Origin: Anaerophilus nitritigenes
Lineage (GTDB): Bacteria; Bacillota; Clostridia; Peptostreptococcales; Thermotaleaceae
DNA length: 40,228 nt
Direction: 5' to 3'
NCBI RefSeq assembly: GCF_004138215.1
Contig: NZ_RYYS01000105.1
Location: 1 to 40,228, forward strand
The translations under genes were made by a program, and so were the position numbers. This document shows, one piece after another, positions 17,093 through 26,230 of the stretch. Numbering within the stretch: position 1 is the stretch's first letter; the number at the start of each line of letters is the position of its first letter. The notes under the pieces were generated by a model. It ran no database searches and had not been told where the DNA came from. It worked only from the letters and a program-made list of their open reading frames with translations.

Positions 17093-17476
17093 TTATTTAA
17101 ATATTCTTACGAATTTAATAGAATAAATATCACATAAAACATGATCATCTGTTTGAGGTTCTTGAAGAATAATATAGCTAATGCCAACATCTATTAAAGT
17201 TCCTTCTCGGTCTATAAACATATTCGTACCAATTAAAAATTCTACTTTTACATATTGACCAATTTGAGTTCTTAAGTACCCTTGTGTATAATTGATATCA
17301 TCTTGAACAGGTGGGCCTGGTTCTATGATGAAATCTGGAGGTAGTGGAGAAGTTGGTATACCTATAGGTGGTTGTGTAGGTGGAGTCATAGGTCGATCAG
17401 GTTGCATGGGAACGTTAGGTTCCGTTGGCATTTGTGGCATCATAGGATAATAATTAGAATAAAAATCATTAAACAT
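17093..17476 (-). CDS. gerQ: GerQ-like spore coat protein
   Basis: This 127-residue protein has a Pro/Met-rich N-terminal half (residues 10-55, many PMxPQMP-type units) and a compact C-terminal domain (about 65-127): YLRTQIGQYVKVEF, FIDREGTLIDVGISYIILQEP, then DIYSIKFVRI. This matches GerQ (YwdL), the coat protein needed for CwlJ localisation and Ca-dipicolinate germination in Bacillus. It lies directly after the cwlJ-like gene on the same strand (40-bp gap). In Bacillus the two genes are also neighbours, which supports both calls. AAGGAGGC upstream serves as ribosome site. Confidence 0.8.
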   Translation of the reverse strand: MFNDFYSNYYPMMPQMPTEPNVPMQPDRPMTPPTQPPIGIPTSPLPPDFIIEPGPPVQDDINYTQGYLRTQIGQYVKVEFLIGTNMFIDREGTLIDVGISYIILQEPQTDDHVLCDIYSIKFVRIFK

Positions 17477-17516
17477 AAAAAAGCCTCCTTAAATTAAGTA
17501 GTTTTAATATATAAAA

Positions 17517-17960
17517 TTAAGTTTGTGCATAAAGCTCTGTAGGGTTATAAAAGCAATGTTGTAGTACTCGAACTTGAAAGCTACCACTTCCATTTCGAGG
17601 AAATATATTTGGACAGGTAGGTATAAATGGATTAAAATACCATAAAGAATACCCTATCGTAAATAATCTATTTCCTGCTATTGCCCAATCTGCTATGTCA
17701 TAATGAATTTGCTCTGGTGGATTTGACCAAATGGTTTGAGGATTTGGTTTTCCTGCTAAAACAGAACGCATGCAGTCAAATTGACCAGGTTGAGTGATCA
17801 CCTTTCTAATATCTCCTTGACCAATTCTATGATATTCTCCATAAGGGACACGAACTCGATTCATAACAACGGTAGCCACAGCTTTCATTCCGTTTTCCCC
17901 TTCTCCTCCAGCTTCGCATCTGATAATTCGGGCTAAAAGCTCTCTGTCTGAATAAGACAT
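17517..17960 (-). CDS. cwlJ: spore cortex hydrolase CwlJ-like
   Basis: This is a 147-residue Hydrolase_2 (SleB/CwlJ) domain without signal peptide, close to Bacillus CwlJ in size. Recognisable are ELLARIIRCEAGGEGENGMKAVATVVMNRV, with the putative catalytic Glu in CEAGGE, then QFDCM and the C-terminal LWYFNP. The family degrades spore cortex peptidoglycan during germination. ATG 17960 is chosen because AGAGGTGA precedes it at normal spacing; an upstream ATG at 18005 has none. It is the first gene of a two-gene unit with gerQ. Confidence 0.9.
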   Translation of the reverse strand: MSYSDRELLARIIRCEAGGEGENGMKAVATVVMNRVRVPYGEYHRIGQGDIRKVITQPGQFDCMRSVLAGKPNPQTIWSNPPEQIHYDIADWAIAGNRLFTIGYSLWYFNPFIPTCPNIFPRNGSGSFQVRVLQHCFYNPTELYAQT

Positions 17961-18133
17961 ACTTGATTCACCTCTTTTATAGGAAGATTGACTTGGAATT
18001 TTCATGATGATACTATCAATTTATGCACTATAAAAAAAAATGCTACTGAATTATTCATAAAACCATTGAAAAAGATAAGGAAATCATATATTTTTAGAAG
18101 AGGTGTATAAAAATAGATTTAGGAGTGAAAGAA

Positions 18134-18898
18134 ATGAAGATTTATTCATGGAATGTAAATGGAATACGAGCTATTCAAAAGAAAGGATTTGTAGAGTGGT
18201 TACAAAATGAAGATCCTGATATTTTATGTATACAGGAAACAAAAGCAAATGTTGAGCAATTAGAGGATGAACTGATTCATATAAATGGATATTATTCTTA
18301 TTTTCATAGTGCCCAAAGAAAAGGTTATAGTGGTGTAGCTGTATATACAAAAGAAAAGCCTGAAATTGTACAAGATAAGATAGGAATTGATAAATTTGAT
18401 GAAGAAGGACGAATTCTTATTTTACAATATGAATATTTTACATTACTAAATATTTATTTTCCAAATGGGCAAAAGGATGACGAAAGACTTTCTTATAAAT
18501 TAGAATTTTATGATTTTATTTTAGAGTATTGTGAGAAACTAAAAACACAAGGAAAGAAGCTCGTGATTTGTGGAGATTATAATACTGCACACAAAGAAAT
18601 AGATTTAAAAAATCCAAAAGCTAATGAAGATCGATCAGGATTTTTGCCTATTGAAAGAGCTTGGATTGATAAATTTATATCTTATGGATACATAGATACT
18701 TTTAGATATATCCATCCAGACGAATTAAAATATTCTTGGTGGAGTTATAGATTTAATGCACGAAAGAATAATGCTGGGTGGAGAATAGATTATCATTTTG
18801 TATCTGATAATTTATTAAATAAAGTAAAAGATGCACAAATTCTAAATGAAGTAGAAGGATCAGATCATTGTCCAGTAACTCTTTATCTAGAACTATAA
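18134..18898 (+). CDS. exoA: exodeoxyribonuclease III / AP endonuclease
   Basis: This 254-residue enzyme of the Xth/ExoA family cuts DNA at abasic sites and removes 3' blocks. All family motifs are present: SWNVNGIRA at the N-terminus, IQETK (metal-binding Glu), GDYNTAHKEIDL (catalytic Asp and Asn), WWSYR, RIDYHFVS and the C-terminal GSDHCPV. ATG 18134 follows AGGAGTGA; GTG 18125 lies within that ribosome site and is unlikely. It precedes a helicase gene but a joint transcript is not certain. Confidence 0.96.
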   Translation: MKIYSWNVNGIRAIQKKGFVEWLQNEDPDILCIQETKANVEQLEDELIHINGYYSYFHSAQRKGYSGVAVYTKEKPEIVQDKIGIDKFDEEGRILILQYEYFTLLNIYFPNGQKDDERLSYKLEFYDFILEYCEKLKTQGKKLVICGDYNTAHKEIDLKNPKANEDRSGFLPIERAWIDKFISYGYIDTFRYIHPDELKYSWWSYRFNARKNNAGWRIDYHFVSDNLLNKVKDAQILNEVEGSDHCPVTLYLEL

Positions 18899-18960
18899 AA
18901 AATAAATATGCTTAGATAAGTAAATAATGAATCTAAATATAATATATAAGGAGCGTTAAT

Positions 18961-20121
18961 ATGAAAACATTTTCAAGTTATACATTAAAAGATTTTATAG
19001 TAAATAATTTGCAAAAAAATAATCTAGTAAGTCCCACCCCGATTCAAGAGACAACTCTTATAGATACTTTAGAAGGAAAAGATTTAATAGGAAAGGCAAA
19101 AACAGGAACAGGAAAAACATTAGCATATCTACTACCTATGATTCAAAAGATAGATACTTCTTCAAAAGATATACAAACTTTAGTATTAGCACCAACAAAA
19201 GAATTAAGTATTCAAATTAAAAATGAAGCACAAAAAATTATAGAAGGAACTTCTATTCGTATAGAAGCCATTGTAGAAGGAATGAAGATAGAAAAACAGC
19301 TAGATCAAATGAAAAATAAGCCGCATATGATTATTGCAACACCAGGAAGATTTGTGCATCTTATGAGTATAAAAAAAATAAAACTGCATGAAGTAAAGAT
19401 TATTGCATTGGATGAAGTAGATGAAATATTAAAAGCAGGGCTTTTAGATAAAGTTCAATTTATTATGAATAATACTTTAAAAGACAGACAAATATTAAGT
19501 TTTTCTGCGACGATTTCTAAGGAAGCAAAAGATTTATTAACAAATAAAATGAAGAATCCTATTATTGCTTATTTAGATCAAGACAAACCTATCCCATCGA
19601 CAATTTATCATCAATATATGGTTACAAAAGCTTCTAAAAAAACAGATGCTTTAGAAGAAATTTTAAAGTCAATAAAGCCTTCAAAAAGTTTAGTGTTTAT
19701 TAATAAAAATGAAAATGTAGATCGTTTTGTAAAGGAATTAAAAAGTTTGGGATTTTTAGTAGGAGGCATTCAGACGAGAACAAAGAATCAAGATAGACAA
19801 AATACACTTACACAATTTAATAAAGGAAAAATCAAAATATTAGTTACAACAGATCTTTTTACAAGAGGGATGGATTTTCAAAAGGTAAGTCACGTATTTA
19901 ATATGGACCTTCCTTTTAATGAAACAGATTATCTTCATCGTGCAGGACGTACAGGAAGAATAGGACAAGAAGGAACGGTTATAAATATTGTTAGAGATAG
20001 AGAAAAATTTATTTTATATAAGATGATGAAAAAACTTAATATAAAAGTAGATCATATAGATGTAATGAATGGAAAAATAGTTTTAATAAAAGATTTTATT
20101 CAAAGAAAGAATAATAGATAA
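18961..20121 (+). CDS. DEAD-box family RNA helicase (DEVD variant)
   Basis: This is a compact 386-residue helicase with no long C-terminal RNA-binding domain. It shows the Q-motif region (VSPTPIQETTL), Walker A AKTGTGKT (about 43-50), PTKEL, TPGR, motif II as LDEVDEIL in place of DEAD, SAT (motif III), TRGMDF (motif V) and HRAGRTGR (motif VI). The size and layout resemble the short YfmL-type helicases of Firmicutes, which act in ribosome assembly; that assignment is inference. The ribosome site AAGGAG precedes ATG 18961. Confidence 0.93.
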   Translation: MKTFSSYTLKDFIVNNLQKNNLVSPTPIQETTLIDTLEGKDLIGKAKTGTGKTLAYLLPMIQKIDTSSKDIQTLVLAPTKELSIQIKNEAQKIIEGTSIRIEAIVEGMKIEKQLDQMKNKPHMIIATPGRFVHLMSIKKIKLHEVKIIALDEVDEILKAGLLDKVQFIMNNTLKDRQILSFSATISKEAKDLLTNKMKNPIIAYLDQDKPIPSTIYHQYMVTKASKKTDALEEILKSIKPSKSLVFINKNENVDRFVKELKSLGFLVGGIQTRTKNQDRQNTLTQFNKGKIKILVTTDLFTRGMDFQKVSHVFNMDLPFNETDYLHRAGRTGRIGQEGTVINIVRDREKFILYKMMKKLNIKVDHIDVMNGKIVLIKDFIQRKNNR

Positions 20122-20162
20122 GTAAAGAATAATATGCATATAAAGAGAAAGGAGAGTTGGAA

Positions 20163-20540
20163 ATGACAGGACAAGAAATGCTAAAATATAAGAATTGGGC
20201 AGTAGTAGGAGATGTACTCAATCAATCAAAGTTTGCTCATAAAATCAAAAATAGACTTATAGATGCAGGTTATTGTGTGTCATTAGTGAATCCAAGAGAA
20301 ACTAAGAATGAAGTATTTCATTCTTTAAAAGAAATAAAAGAAGAAGTAGATGTCATAGATCTTTGTATCCATTCTAAAAAAGGAATAGATATAGTAAAAG
20401 AAGCGTATAACTTAGGAATAGATAATATTTTTATTCAACCAGGAGCTGAAAGTGAAGAAATATTATTATTTTGTAAACAACATCATATGAATGTTGTACA
20501 AAGTTGCGTGTTAGTAGAGTTAACAAGAAAAAGCATATAA
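20163..20540 (+). CDS. CoA-binding domain protein
   Basis: A single Rossmann-like CoA-binding domain (PF02629 type) fills 125 residues: WAVVGDVLNQSKFAHKIKNRL, YCVSLVNPRE, VDVIDLCIHSKKGIDIV, then IFIQPGAES and CVLVE at the end. Such stand-alone proteins resemble YccU. The ligand or role here is not known. ATG 20163 is chosen over TTG 20157 because AAAGGAGA lies at normal distance from it. Confidence 0.88.
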   Translation: MTGQEMLKYKNWAVVGDVLNQSKFAHKIKNRLIDAGYCVSLVNPRETKNEVFHSLKEIKEEVDVIDLCIHSKKGIDIVKEAYNLGIDNIFIQPGAESEEILLFCKQHHMNVVQSCVLVELTRKSI

Positions 20541-20566
20541 AAAAGGAACAATATGTTCCTTTTTTT
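20541..20566 (+). terminator. terminator of the CoA-binding gene
   Basis: A 10-bp stem with a 3-nt loop (20541-20550 with 20554-20563) is followed by T residues. Confidence 0.87.
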
Positions 20567-20628
20567 ATAAATTAACATAATATAGTATATATTTTAAAAT
20601 TCAGATGCTTTTATAAGGGGAGGACAGA

Positions 20629-21309
20629 ATGATTAGTAATGGAGAAATTATTTTTAGACTAATATTATCAAGTATATTGGGAGGATTGGTTGGACTAGAA
20701 AGAGAATCTAATAATAGACCAGCAGGATTTAGAACTCATATTTTAGTTACTACTGGATCAGCTTTGGTCATGCTTGTATCTATGTATGGTTTTGAAGGGC
20801 TTGGATCAGGAGGAGATCCAGCAAGATTAGCAGCACAAGTAGTAAGTGGGATAGGATTTTTAGGAGCAGGAACTATTTTAAGACAGGGAAATAGTGTACA
20901 TGGACTTACTACAGCAGCAAGTCTTTGGGTTTGTGCTTGTATAGGTCTTGCTATAGGCAATGGATATTATGTAGGAGGCTTGGTTACGGGTGCGATTGTA
21001 TTATTTTCTTTAGTAAGTTTAGGATTATTTGAAAAAAATATTTTTAAATCAAAATATAAGACAATTCATATTATATGTAAAGAAAGGCCAGGATTAGTAG
21101 GTGAAATAGGTACATTGGTAGGAAAATATTGTGCTACCATAAAACATATGCAAATGTGTACAGAAGAAGATTGTGATTGCAATTTGCATCTTGATGTAAC
21201 GATAAAAATTCCTACTCATTTTGAAGCTAAGGAATTATTTGAAAGTATAGAAAAAATAGAAGGAATCAAAGAAGTTCGATGGGAAGACCGAGAAGAAATG
21301 ATAAGATAA
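20629..21309 (+). CDS. MgtC/SapB family membrane protein
   Basis: This 226-residue protein has about five transmembrane segments in the first 145 residues and a soluble C-terminal domain. The conserved signature GGLVGLERESNNRPAGFRTH (18-37) and QVVSGIGFLGAGTILRQG identify the MgtC/SapB/YhiD family. The C-terminal part (about 146-226, HIICKERPGLVGEIGTLVG) resembles an ACT-like fold. MgtC proteins are linked to Mg2+ limitation and ATP synthase control in some bacteria, but function varies. No M-box was seen before this gene. The next gene begins 16 bp later, so a two-gene operon is likely. Confidence 0.93.
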   Translation: MISNGEIIFRLILSSILGGLVGLERESNNRPAGFRTHILVTTGSALVMLVSMYGFEGLGSGGDPARLAAQVVSGIGFLGAGTILRQGNSVHGLTTAASLWVCACIGLAIGNGYYVGGLVTGAIVLFSLVSLGLFEKNIFKSKYKTIHIICKERPGLVGEIGTLVGKYCATIKHMQMCTEEDCDCNLHLDVTIKIPTHFEAKELFESIEKIEGIKEVRWEDREEMIR

Positions 21310-21325
21310 CGAAAGAAGGAATGAA

Positions 21326-22264
21326 ATGAAGGATAATAAAATTTTACCTATTATAGCAGGTTTAGTTACCTCTTGTATATTTGGTTTTTCATTTTTATTT
21401 ACAAAGGAAGCTCTTGATACAATTGATCCATTTGATCTTTTAGGTTTTAGATTTATAACAGCAGCTCTTGCTTTGATTTTTTTAAGATGTATAGGAATCA
21501 TAAAAATAGATTATAAAGGAAAAAATATAAAAGCATTACTTATACTAGCTTTATTTCAACCATCATTTTATTTTATATTTGAAACATTAGGTATACAAAA
21601 AACTACGACCTCAGAAGCAGGTGTTATGATGGCGCTGATTCCCATTGTAGTAACTTGTTTAGCTGCTTTATTTTTAAAAGAAATTCCATCAAAGGCTCAA
21701 ATGCTTTCCATATGTATATCTGTTTTAGGAGTCATTGTAGTAGTTTTGATGAAAAGTACAGATGAAAAAGGAAGTTTTATAGGAGTGTTTTTATTATTAT
21801 GTGGTGTTTTATGTGCATCTATTTTAAATATTTTATCAAGAAAATTATCCATAAGCTTTAAACCTGTTGAAATCACTTTTTTTATGATGTGTACAGGAGC
21901 AATATTCTTTGGAGGAATTTCCTTTGCTTCTCATTTGTTAAAGGGAAATTTAGGAAATATATTTGTTCCATTAAAAGAAACAAAAGTATGGATAGCTATT
22001 TTTTACCTAGGTATATTATCTTCTGTTGTGGCTTTTTTTCTTACCAATTATAATTTATCAAAATTAGAAGCTTCTAGGGCTGTAATTTTTTCAAATTTAA
22101 TTACAGTAGTTTCTATTGTAGCTGGGGTATTGATTCGAAAAGAGCCTTTTGGAATTTATCAAATTATAGGAACGTGTATGATTCTTATAGGGGTAGGAGG
22201 TACAAATTATTATGGAGAGAAAAAATATACAATATCTACAAATAGAGATGTAAAGAATCATTAG
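21326..22264 (+). CDS. EamA-family (DMT) transporter
   Basis: This 312-residue protein with about ten hydrophobic segments is arranged as two EamA repeats. Repeat 1 begins IIAGLVTSCIFGFSFLFTKEAL and ends near GVIVVVLM; repeat 2 contains ILNILSRKLSI and ends IGTCMILIGVGGTNYYGEKK. It belongs to the drug/metabolite exporter superfamily; the substrate cannot be deduced. It is probably co-transcribed with the MgtC-like gene just upstream. Confidence 0.92.
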   Translation: MKDNKILPIIAGLVTSCIFGFSFLFTKEALDTIDPFDLLGFRFITAALALIFLRCIGIIKIDYKGKNIKALLILALFQPSFYFIFETLGIQKTTTSEAGVMMALIPIVVTCLAALFLKEIPSKAQMLSICISVLGVIVVVLMKSTDEKGSFIGVFLLLCGVLCASILNILSRKLSISFKPVEITFFMMCTGAIFFGGISFASHLLKGNLGNIFVPLKETKVWIAIFYLGILSSVVAFFLTNYNLSKLEASRAVIFSNLITVVSIVAGVLIRKEPFGIYQIIGTCMILIGVGGTNYYGEKKYTISTNRDVKNH

Positions 22265-22321
22265 ACTAGGCTTTTATATTATGTTATGATAAATAAGATA
22301 CTAATACAAAGGAGAATTTAT

Positions 22322-23080
22322 ATGAATAAACAAGTGTTAGCTACTGTTAATGGATTTGAAATTACAAAAGAAGAGTTGGATTTATTATTACAACATGCAC
22401 CAGCAGAGCAAAAAATGCAGTTAAATACGCTAGCTGGAAAAAAATATTTATTAAATGAAATGATTACACAACAAATGCTTTATCTAGATGCAAAAGAAAA
22501 GGGATTGGATCAAGATCAAGAGTATTTAAAAGAGTTAGATGTTTTAGGACAAAATCTTTTAAAACAATATGCTGTTAAAAAAGTATTAGATACAGTAGTT
22601 GTAGATGAAGCAGAAGCAAGAGAATATTATGAAAAAAATCCAGAACAATTTGTCAAAGGACCTTGCGTGCGTGCAAAACATATCTTAGTCAAAGAAGAAG
22701 AACAAGCACAAAATATTTTTAAAGAAATAAAAGAAGGTAAAAAATTTGAAGATGCAGCAAGTGAATATTCTCAGTGTCCATCTAAAGAAAATGGTGGAGA
22801 TTTAGGAGAATTTGAAAAAGGAAAAATGGTACCTGAATTTGAGAAAGTAGCTTTTGAATTAGAAATAGGAATAGTAAGTGAACCTGTAAAAACTCAATTT
22901 GGATATCACTTGATTTTAGTAGAAGATAAAAAAGATAAAAAAGATATTCCTTTTGAAGAAGTAAAAAATACAATTAAAGATTATATGCTAAAAATGAAAC
23001 AAAATGATACATATAAGTCTTATGCAGATGGATTAAGAAACCAATATGAAATTACAACAAATGAAGAGTTACTAAAATAA
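22322..23080 (+). CDS. cytoplasmic parvulin-type peptidyl-prolyl isomerase
   Basis: This 252-residue protein begins ATVNGFEITKEELD, a SurA-N-like segment, and carries a rotamase domain at about 115-210: RAKHILVKEEEQA, FEDAASEYSQCPSKENGGDLGEF, then VKTQFGYHLI. It lacks the signal peptide and lipobox of PrsA, so it probably acts in the cytosol. ATG 22322 follows AAAGGAGA; an upstream ATG at 22286 would add a 12-residue extension with no ribosome site. It sits alone, closed by a strong terminator. Confidence 0.93.
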   Translation: MNKQVLATVNGFEITKEELDLLLQHAPAEQKMQLNTLAGKKYLLNEMITQQMLYLDAKEKGLDQDQEYLKELDVLGQNLLKQYAVKKVLDTVVVDEAEAREYYEKNPEQFVKGPCVRAKHILVKEEEQAQNIFKEIKEGKKFEDAASEYSQCPSKENGGDLGEFEKGKMVPEFEKVAFELEIGIVSEPVKTQFGYHLILVEDKKDKKDIPFEEVKNTIKDYMLKMKQNDTYKSYADGLRNQYEITTNEELLK

Positions 23081-23099
23081 GGGCCATATTGGCCCTTTT
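23081..23099 (+). terminator. terminator of the parvulin gene
   Basis: A 6-bp GC-rich stem (GGGCCA with TGGCCC) and a 3-nt loop are followed by TTTT, directly after the stop codon. Confidence 0.82.
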
Positions 23100-23167
23100 A
23101 TAAACAGGTTTAAATTATTTATATATTGTTTATAATATTCAATAAAGAAGAGAAAGGAAGAATGGAT

Positions 23168-23410
23168 ATGGAAAAAAAAATAGTGACTCTTTTAGATGAA
23201 GAAGGAAACAAAGAAGATATGGAAGTAGTAGATGTAGTGGAGATGGAAGAAAATAAGTATGCTCTTTTAGCACTTATTGGAGAAGATGAAGATGCTTATG
23301 TATATAAAGTGATTGAAACAGATGGAAAAGAAGAATACATACCCGTAGAAGATGATGATGAATTTAATATGGTGTTAGAAGAATATGAATCTTATTTTGA
23401 TGAAGAATAA
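23168..23410 (+). CDS. DUF1292 (YrzB-like) acidic small protein
   Basis: This 80-residue, very acidic protein begins KKIVTLLDEEGNKEDMEVVDVVEMEENKYALL and ends DDEFNMVLEEYESYFDEE. The pattern (a strand-rich core with E-D-G-N and Y-x-L-L, then a D/E-rich tail) is that of DUF1292, a widespread Firmicute family of unknown function. Start ATG 23168 lies seven bases after AGAAAGGAAG; ATG 23162 is too close to that site. A terminator-like hairpin follows. Confidence 0.88.
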   Translation: MEKKIVTLLDEEGNKEDMEVVDVVEMEENKYALLALIGEDEDAYVYKVIETDGKEEYIPVEDDDEFNMVLEEYESYFDEE

Positions 23411-23437
23411 ACCTTGGTGAAAATCACTAAGGTTTTT
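23411..23437 (+). terminator. terminator after DUF1292 gene
   Basis: A 9-bp stem with one G-U pair (ACCTTGGTG with CACTAAGGT) runs into TTTT. It sits just before the ribosome site of rlmN. Confidence 0.75.
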
Positions 23438-23460
23438 ATCAAGGAGTGAAAGATATACAC

Positions 23461-24504
23461 ATGAAAGAAAAAATAGATTTAAAAAGTTGTACAATAGAAG
23501 AATTAGAAAGTTTTTTAGAAATATTAAATGAAAAAAAGTTTAGAGGAAAACAAATATTTAGTTGGATTCATAAGGGCGTAGAAGATATAGATGAAATGAC
23601 AAATCTTTCTAAAGATTTAAGAGAAAAATTAAAAGAAAAAGCTTATATGAGTACACTAAAAATTGAAAATGTACTCATATCTCAAATAGATGAAACTAGA
23701 AAATATTTATTTTTATTAGAAGATGGAAATATTATAGAAAGTGTATGGATGAAATATAAACATGGAAATTCGGTATGTGTATCTACTCAAGTAGGATGTA
23801 AGATGGGATGTAGTTTTTGTGCATCGACATTAGAAGGAGTTATGAGGAATTTAACAGCAGGAGAAATACTAGATCAAATTTTATCTATACAAAAGGATAC
23901 GAAAGAAAGAGTATCTAATGTAGTTTTAATGGGAAGTGGAGAGCCTTTTGATAATTATGAAGAGGTATTAAAATTTTTAGAACTTGTAAATCATAAGGAT
24001 GGTCTTAATATTGGACTTAGAAATATTACAATATCTACTTGTGGACTTGTTCCTAAACTTTTAGATTTTGCAGATAAAAAACCTCAAGTAACGCTTGCTA
24101 TTTCTTTGCATGCTTCTAATGATGATCTAAGAAGCAGTATGATGCCTATCAATAGAAAATATCCTTTAGAAGAATTACTAAAGGCATGTAAATTATATAC
24201 AGAGAAAACTAATAAAAGAATTACTTTTGAATATGCATTGATTAAAGATGTAAATGATAGAGAAAAAGATGCATTAGAGCTTGCAAAAAAAATAAAGGGA
24301 ATATTGTGTCATGTAAATTTAATACCTCTTAATCAAGTAGATGAGAGAGGATATGAAAGAGCAAATATGGATAGAGTAAGAAAATTTCAAAATATATTAA
24401 AGCAAAAAGGAATGGAAGCTACTATAAGAAGAGAGCTAGGACGAGATATTCAAGCGGCTTGTGGACAATTAAGAAGAAGATATATAAAAGAAAATGGTAT
24501 TTAA
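23461..24504 (+). CDS. rlmN: 23S rRNA A2503 / tRNA A37 methyltransferase RlmN
   Basis: This is a radical-SAM enzyme that methylates C2 of adenosine 2503 in 23S rRNA and A37 in some tRNAs. The 347 residues include [12 protein letters not shown] in the N-terminal domain, the cluster motif [41 protein letters not shown] and the C-terminal [16 protein letters not shown], whose cysteine is the catalytic one. GTG 23446 overlaps the ribosome site AAGGAGTG, so ATG 23461 is preferred, though its spacing is long. Confidence 0.96.
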   Translation: MKEKIDLKSCTIEELESFLEILNEKKFRGKQIFSWIHKGVEDIDEMTNLSKDLREKLKEKAYMSTLKIENVLISQIDETRKYLFLLEDGNIIESVWMKYKHGNSVCVSTQVGCKMGCSFCASTLEGVMRNLTAGEILDQILSIQKDTKERVSNVVLMGSGEPFDNYEEVLKFLELVNHKDGLNIGLRNITISTCGLVPKLLDFADKKPQVTLAISLHASNDDLRSSMMPINRKYPLEELLKACKLYTEKTNKRITFEYALIKDVNDREKDALELAKKIKGILCHVNLIPLNQVDERGYERANMDRVRKFQNILKQKGMEATIRRELGRDIQAACGQLRRRYIKENGI

Positions 24505-24525
24505 AAAAATAGTTGATTCATATGG

Positions 24526-24577
24526 ATTGAGTTCATAACTTAGAATAAAAGGATTTAAGTTATGAACTCAATTTTTT
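24526..24577 (+). terminator. terminator of rlmN
   Basis: A perfect 17-bp stem (24526-24542 with 24556-24572) and a 13-nt loop are followed by a T-run. The hairpin ends at the stop codon of the convergent gene. Confidence 0.85.
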
Positions 24578-24818
24578 ATGAAATAAATTCTTTTCCTAAA
24601 TATTTTTTTATATCTTCAGGACTACTCAATGGAGTGATGAGGATTTCTCGATCACTTTCTAAAAAATATACTAAAACCTCTACATCTCCTTCTAAAAATC
24701 CTTTTGCAACAGTTTCAGGCTTTACTTCTCTTACTTTATTTTTATGATGCTTCTTTTTTACAAATTCCTTTGTATAGTAAGTACCAGTAAGTCCGATTAC
24801 TTTTGTATAACGATTCAT
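24576..24818 (-). CDS. hypothetical 80-residue protein
   Basis: The family is not recognised. The 80 residues begin MNRYTKVIGLTGTYYTKEFV, then a basic stretch KKKHHKNKVREVKPETV, then an acidic part with alternating hydrophobics (GDVEVLVYFLESDREILI) and a short C-terminal helix. The protein is soluble, with no signal peptide. AGGAGG stands six bases before ATG 24818, so translation is well supported. It is a single gene running toward rlmN. Confidence 0.75.
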   Translation of the reverse strand: MNRYTKVIGLTGTYYTKEFVKKKHHKNKVREVKPETVAKGFLEGDVEVLVYFLESDREILITPLSSPEDIKKYLGKEFIS

Positions 24819-24936
24819 ATTTTTCCTCCTATTACTTTTTTCATTATTAGTATAACATATTTTTCATTTCTTAAAAGATGATTTGCACATATTAAAGCTG
24901 AAAAGGATATGATGATAAAGAGAGGAGGTGAAAATT

Positions 24937-26208
24937 TTGAGAATCTTAAAGAAAGGATTACAGGGAACTGATGTAATGGAAATACAAGCTCTTCTAAAAA
25001 AAATAGGATATGATCCAGGTCCTATAGATGGCATATTTGGAATAAAAACAGAAGAAGCGGTTAAAAACTTTCAAAAGAATAATGGACTTACTTCTGATGG
25101 AATTATTGGTCCTAAAACATATGAAGCTTTAGAACCTATTTTGTTAGGATATGATGAATATATAGTAAGGCCTGGAGACACTATGTATAATATTGCAAAA
25201 AAATATTACACAAATGTAAATAGTATTGTAGCTGCTAATCCAAATCTAAATCCTTATAATCTTCAGATAGGACAGAAGATTATTGTTCCCTTTGGAATAG
25301 ATGTAGTAGATACAAATATTGATTATACTTATGAAATTTTAGAAAGAGATATTTTAGGACTCAAAGCAAGATATCCATTTTTAGAAGTAGGGGTAGCAGG
25401 AAAAAGTGTTTTAGGAAAAAATTTATACTATATTAAAATTGGAAATGGACCTAATCAAGTTTTTTATAATGGAGCTCATCACTCACTAGAATGGATCACA
25501 TCTCCTCTTTTGATGAAGTTTATAGAAAATTTTTCAAAGGCTTATATAAAAAATCAAAAAATAAGAACATATGATGTAAGGGATATATGGGAGAAAAGTA
25601 CTATTTATATTTTACCTATGGTCAATCCTGATGGTGTCAACTTAGTACTCAATGGACTAGATCCAAATAATCCGTACTATGAAAAATTGATTCAATGGAA
25701 TAATGGGAGTACAGATTTTTCTAGAAACTGGCAAGCAAATATAAGAGGAGTAGATTTAAATCATAATTATAATGCATTATGGGAAATTTCAAAGGAAATG
25801 GAACCTGCCTATGGAGTATATGGACCAGGACCTACAAGATATGGAGGTGCTTATCCAGAGTCAGAGCCAGAATCAAAAGCAGTAGCAGATTTTACAAGGA
25901 ATCATAATTTTAGACTTGTATTGGCTTATCATACTCAAGGAGAAGTGATTTATTGGAATTTTGAAAATATGGCTCCTCCTATAGCAAAAGAAATCGGAGA
26001 ATTATTTTCAAAGGTGAGTGGATATGATTTAGATGAAACTTATGGAATTGCATCTTATGCAGGATATAAAGATTGGTTTATACAAGACTATAAAAGACCA
26101 GGATATACTATTGAAGCAGGAAAAGGAGTAAATCCTCTTCCTATAGAACAATTTACAAGAATCTATGAGGAAAATGAGGAGATCCTTTTATTAGCATCTT
26201 TAGTGTAA
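24937..26208 (+). CDS. peptidoglycan-binding/LysM/M14 peptidase
   Basis: This 423-residue cell-wall enzyme has no signal peptide. The N-terminal PG_binding_1 domain (about 5-65; GTDVMEIQALLKKIGYDPGPIDGIFG) is followed by a LysM domain (about 75-120; YIVRPGDTMYNIAKKYY). An M14 zinc carboxypeptidase domain (about 135-423) has HHSLEW (zinc ligands His and Glu), NPDGVNL, a later zinc His in AYHTQGE and the catalytic region TIEAGKG. The layout resembles gamma-D-glutamyl-diaminoacid endopeptidase I of spore formers. The start is read as TTG 24937, eight bases after AGGAGG; GTG 24928 sits in that ribosome site. Confidence 0.9.
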   Translation: MRILKKGLQGTDVMEIQALLKKIGYDPGPIDGIFGIKTEEAVKNFQKNNGLTSDGIIGPKTYEALEPILLGYDEYIVRPGDTMYNIAKKYYTNVNSIVAANPNLNPYNLQIGQKIIVPFGIDVVDTNIDYTYEILERDILGLKARYPFLEVGVAGKSVLGKNLYYIKIGNGPNQVFYNGAHHSLEWITSPLLMKFIENFSKAYIKNQKIRTYDVRDIWEKSTIYILPMVNPDGVNLVLNGLDPNNPYYEKLIQWNNGSTDFSRNWQANIRGVDLNHNYNALWEISKEMEPAYGVYGPGPTRYGGAYPESEPESKAVADFTRNHNFRLVLAYHTQGEVIYWNFENMAPPIAKEIGELFSKVSGYDLDETYGIASYAGYKDWFIQDYKRPGYTIEAGKGVNPLPIEQFTRIYEENEEILLLASLV

Positions 26209-26230
26209 GCGGCTTATGCCGCTTATTTGT
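26206..26230 (+). terminator. terminator of the M14 peptidase gene
   Basis: An 8-bp stem (TAAGCGGC with GCCGCTTA) with a 4-nt loop overlaps the stop codon. The T-tract is short. Confidence 0.65.

Noticed and set aside
20629-21309. Magnesium riboswitch before the mgtC-like gene
   Set aside because: The 66 bp between the terminator and the gene are too short and lack M-box motifs.
24562-24747. Plus-strand 61-codon frame
   Set aside because: Overlaps the minus-strand gene 24576-24818, which has AGGAGG before its start; the plus frame starts inside the rlmN terminator.
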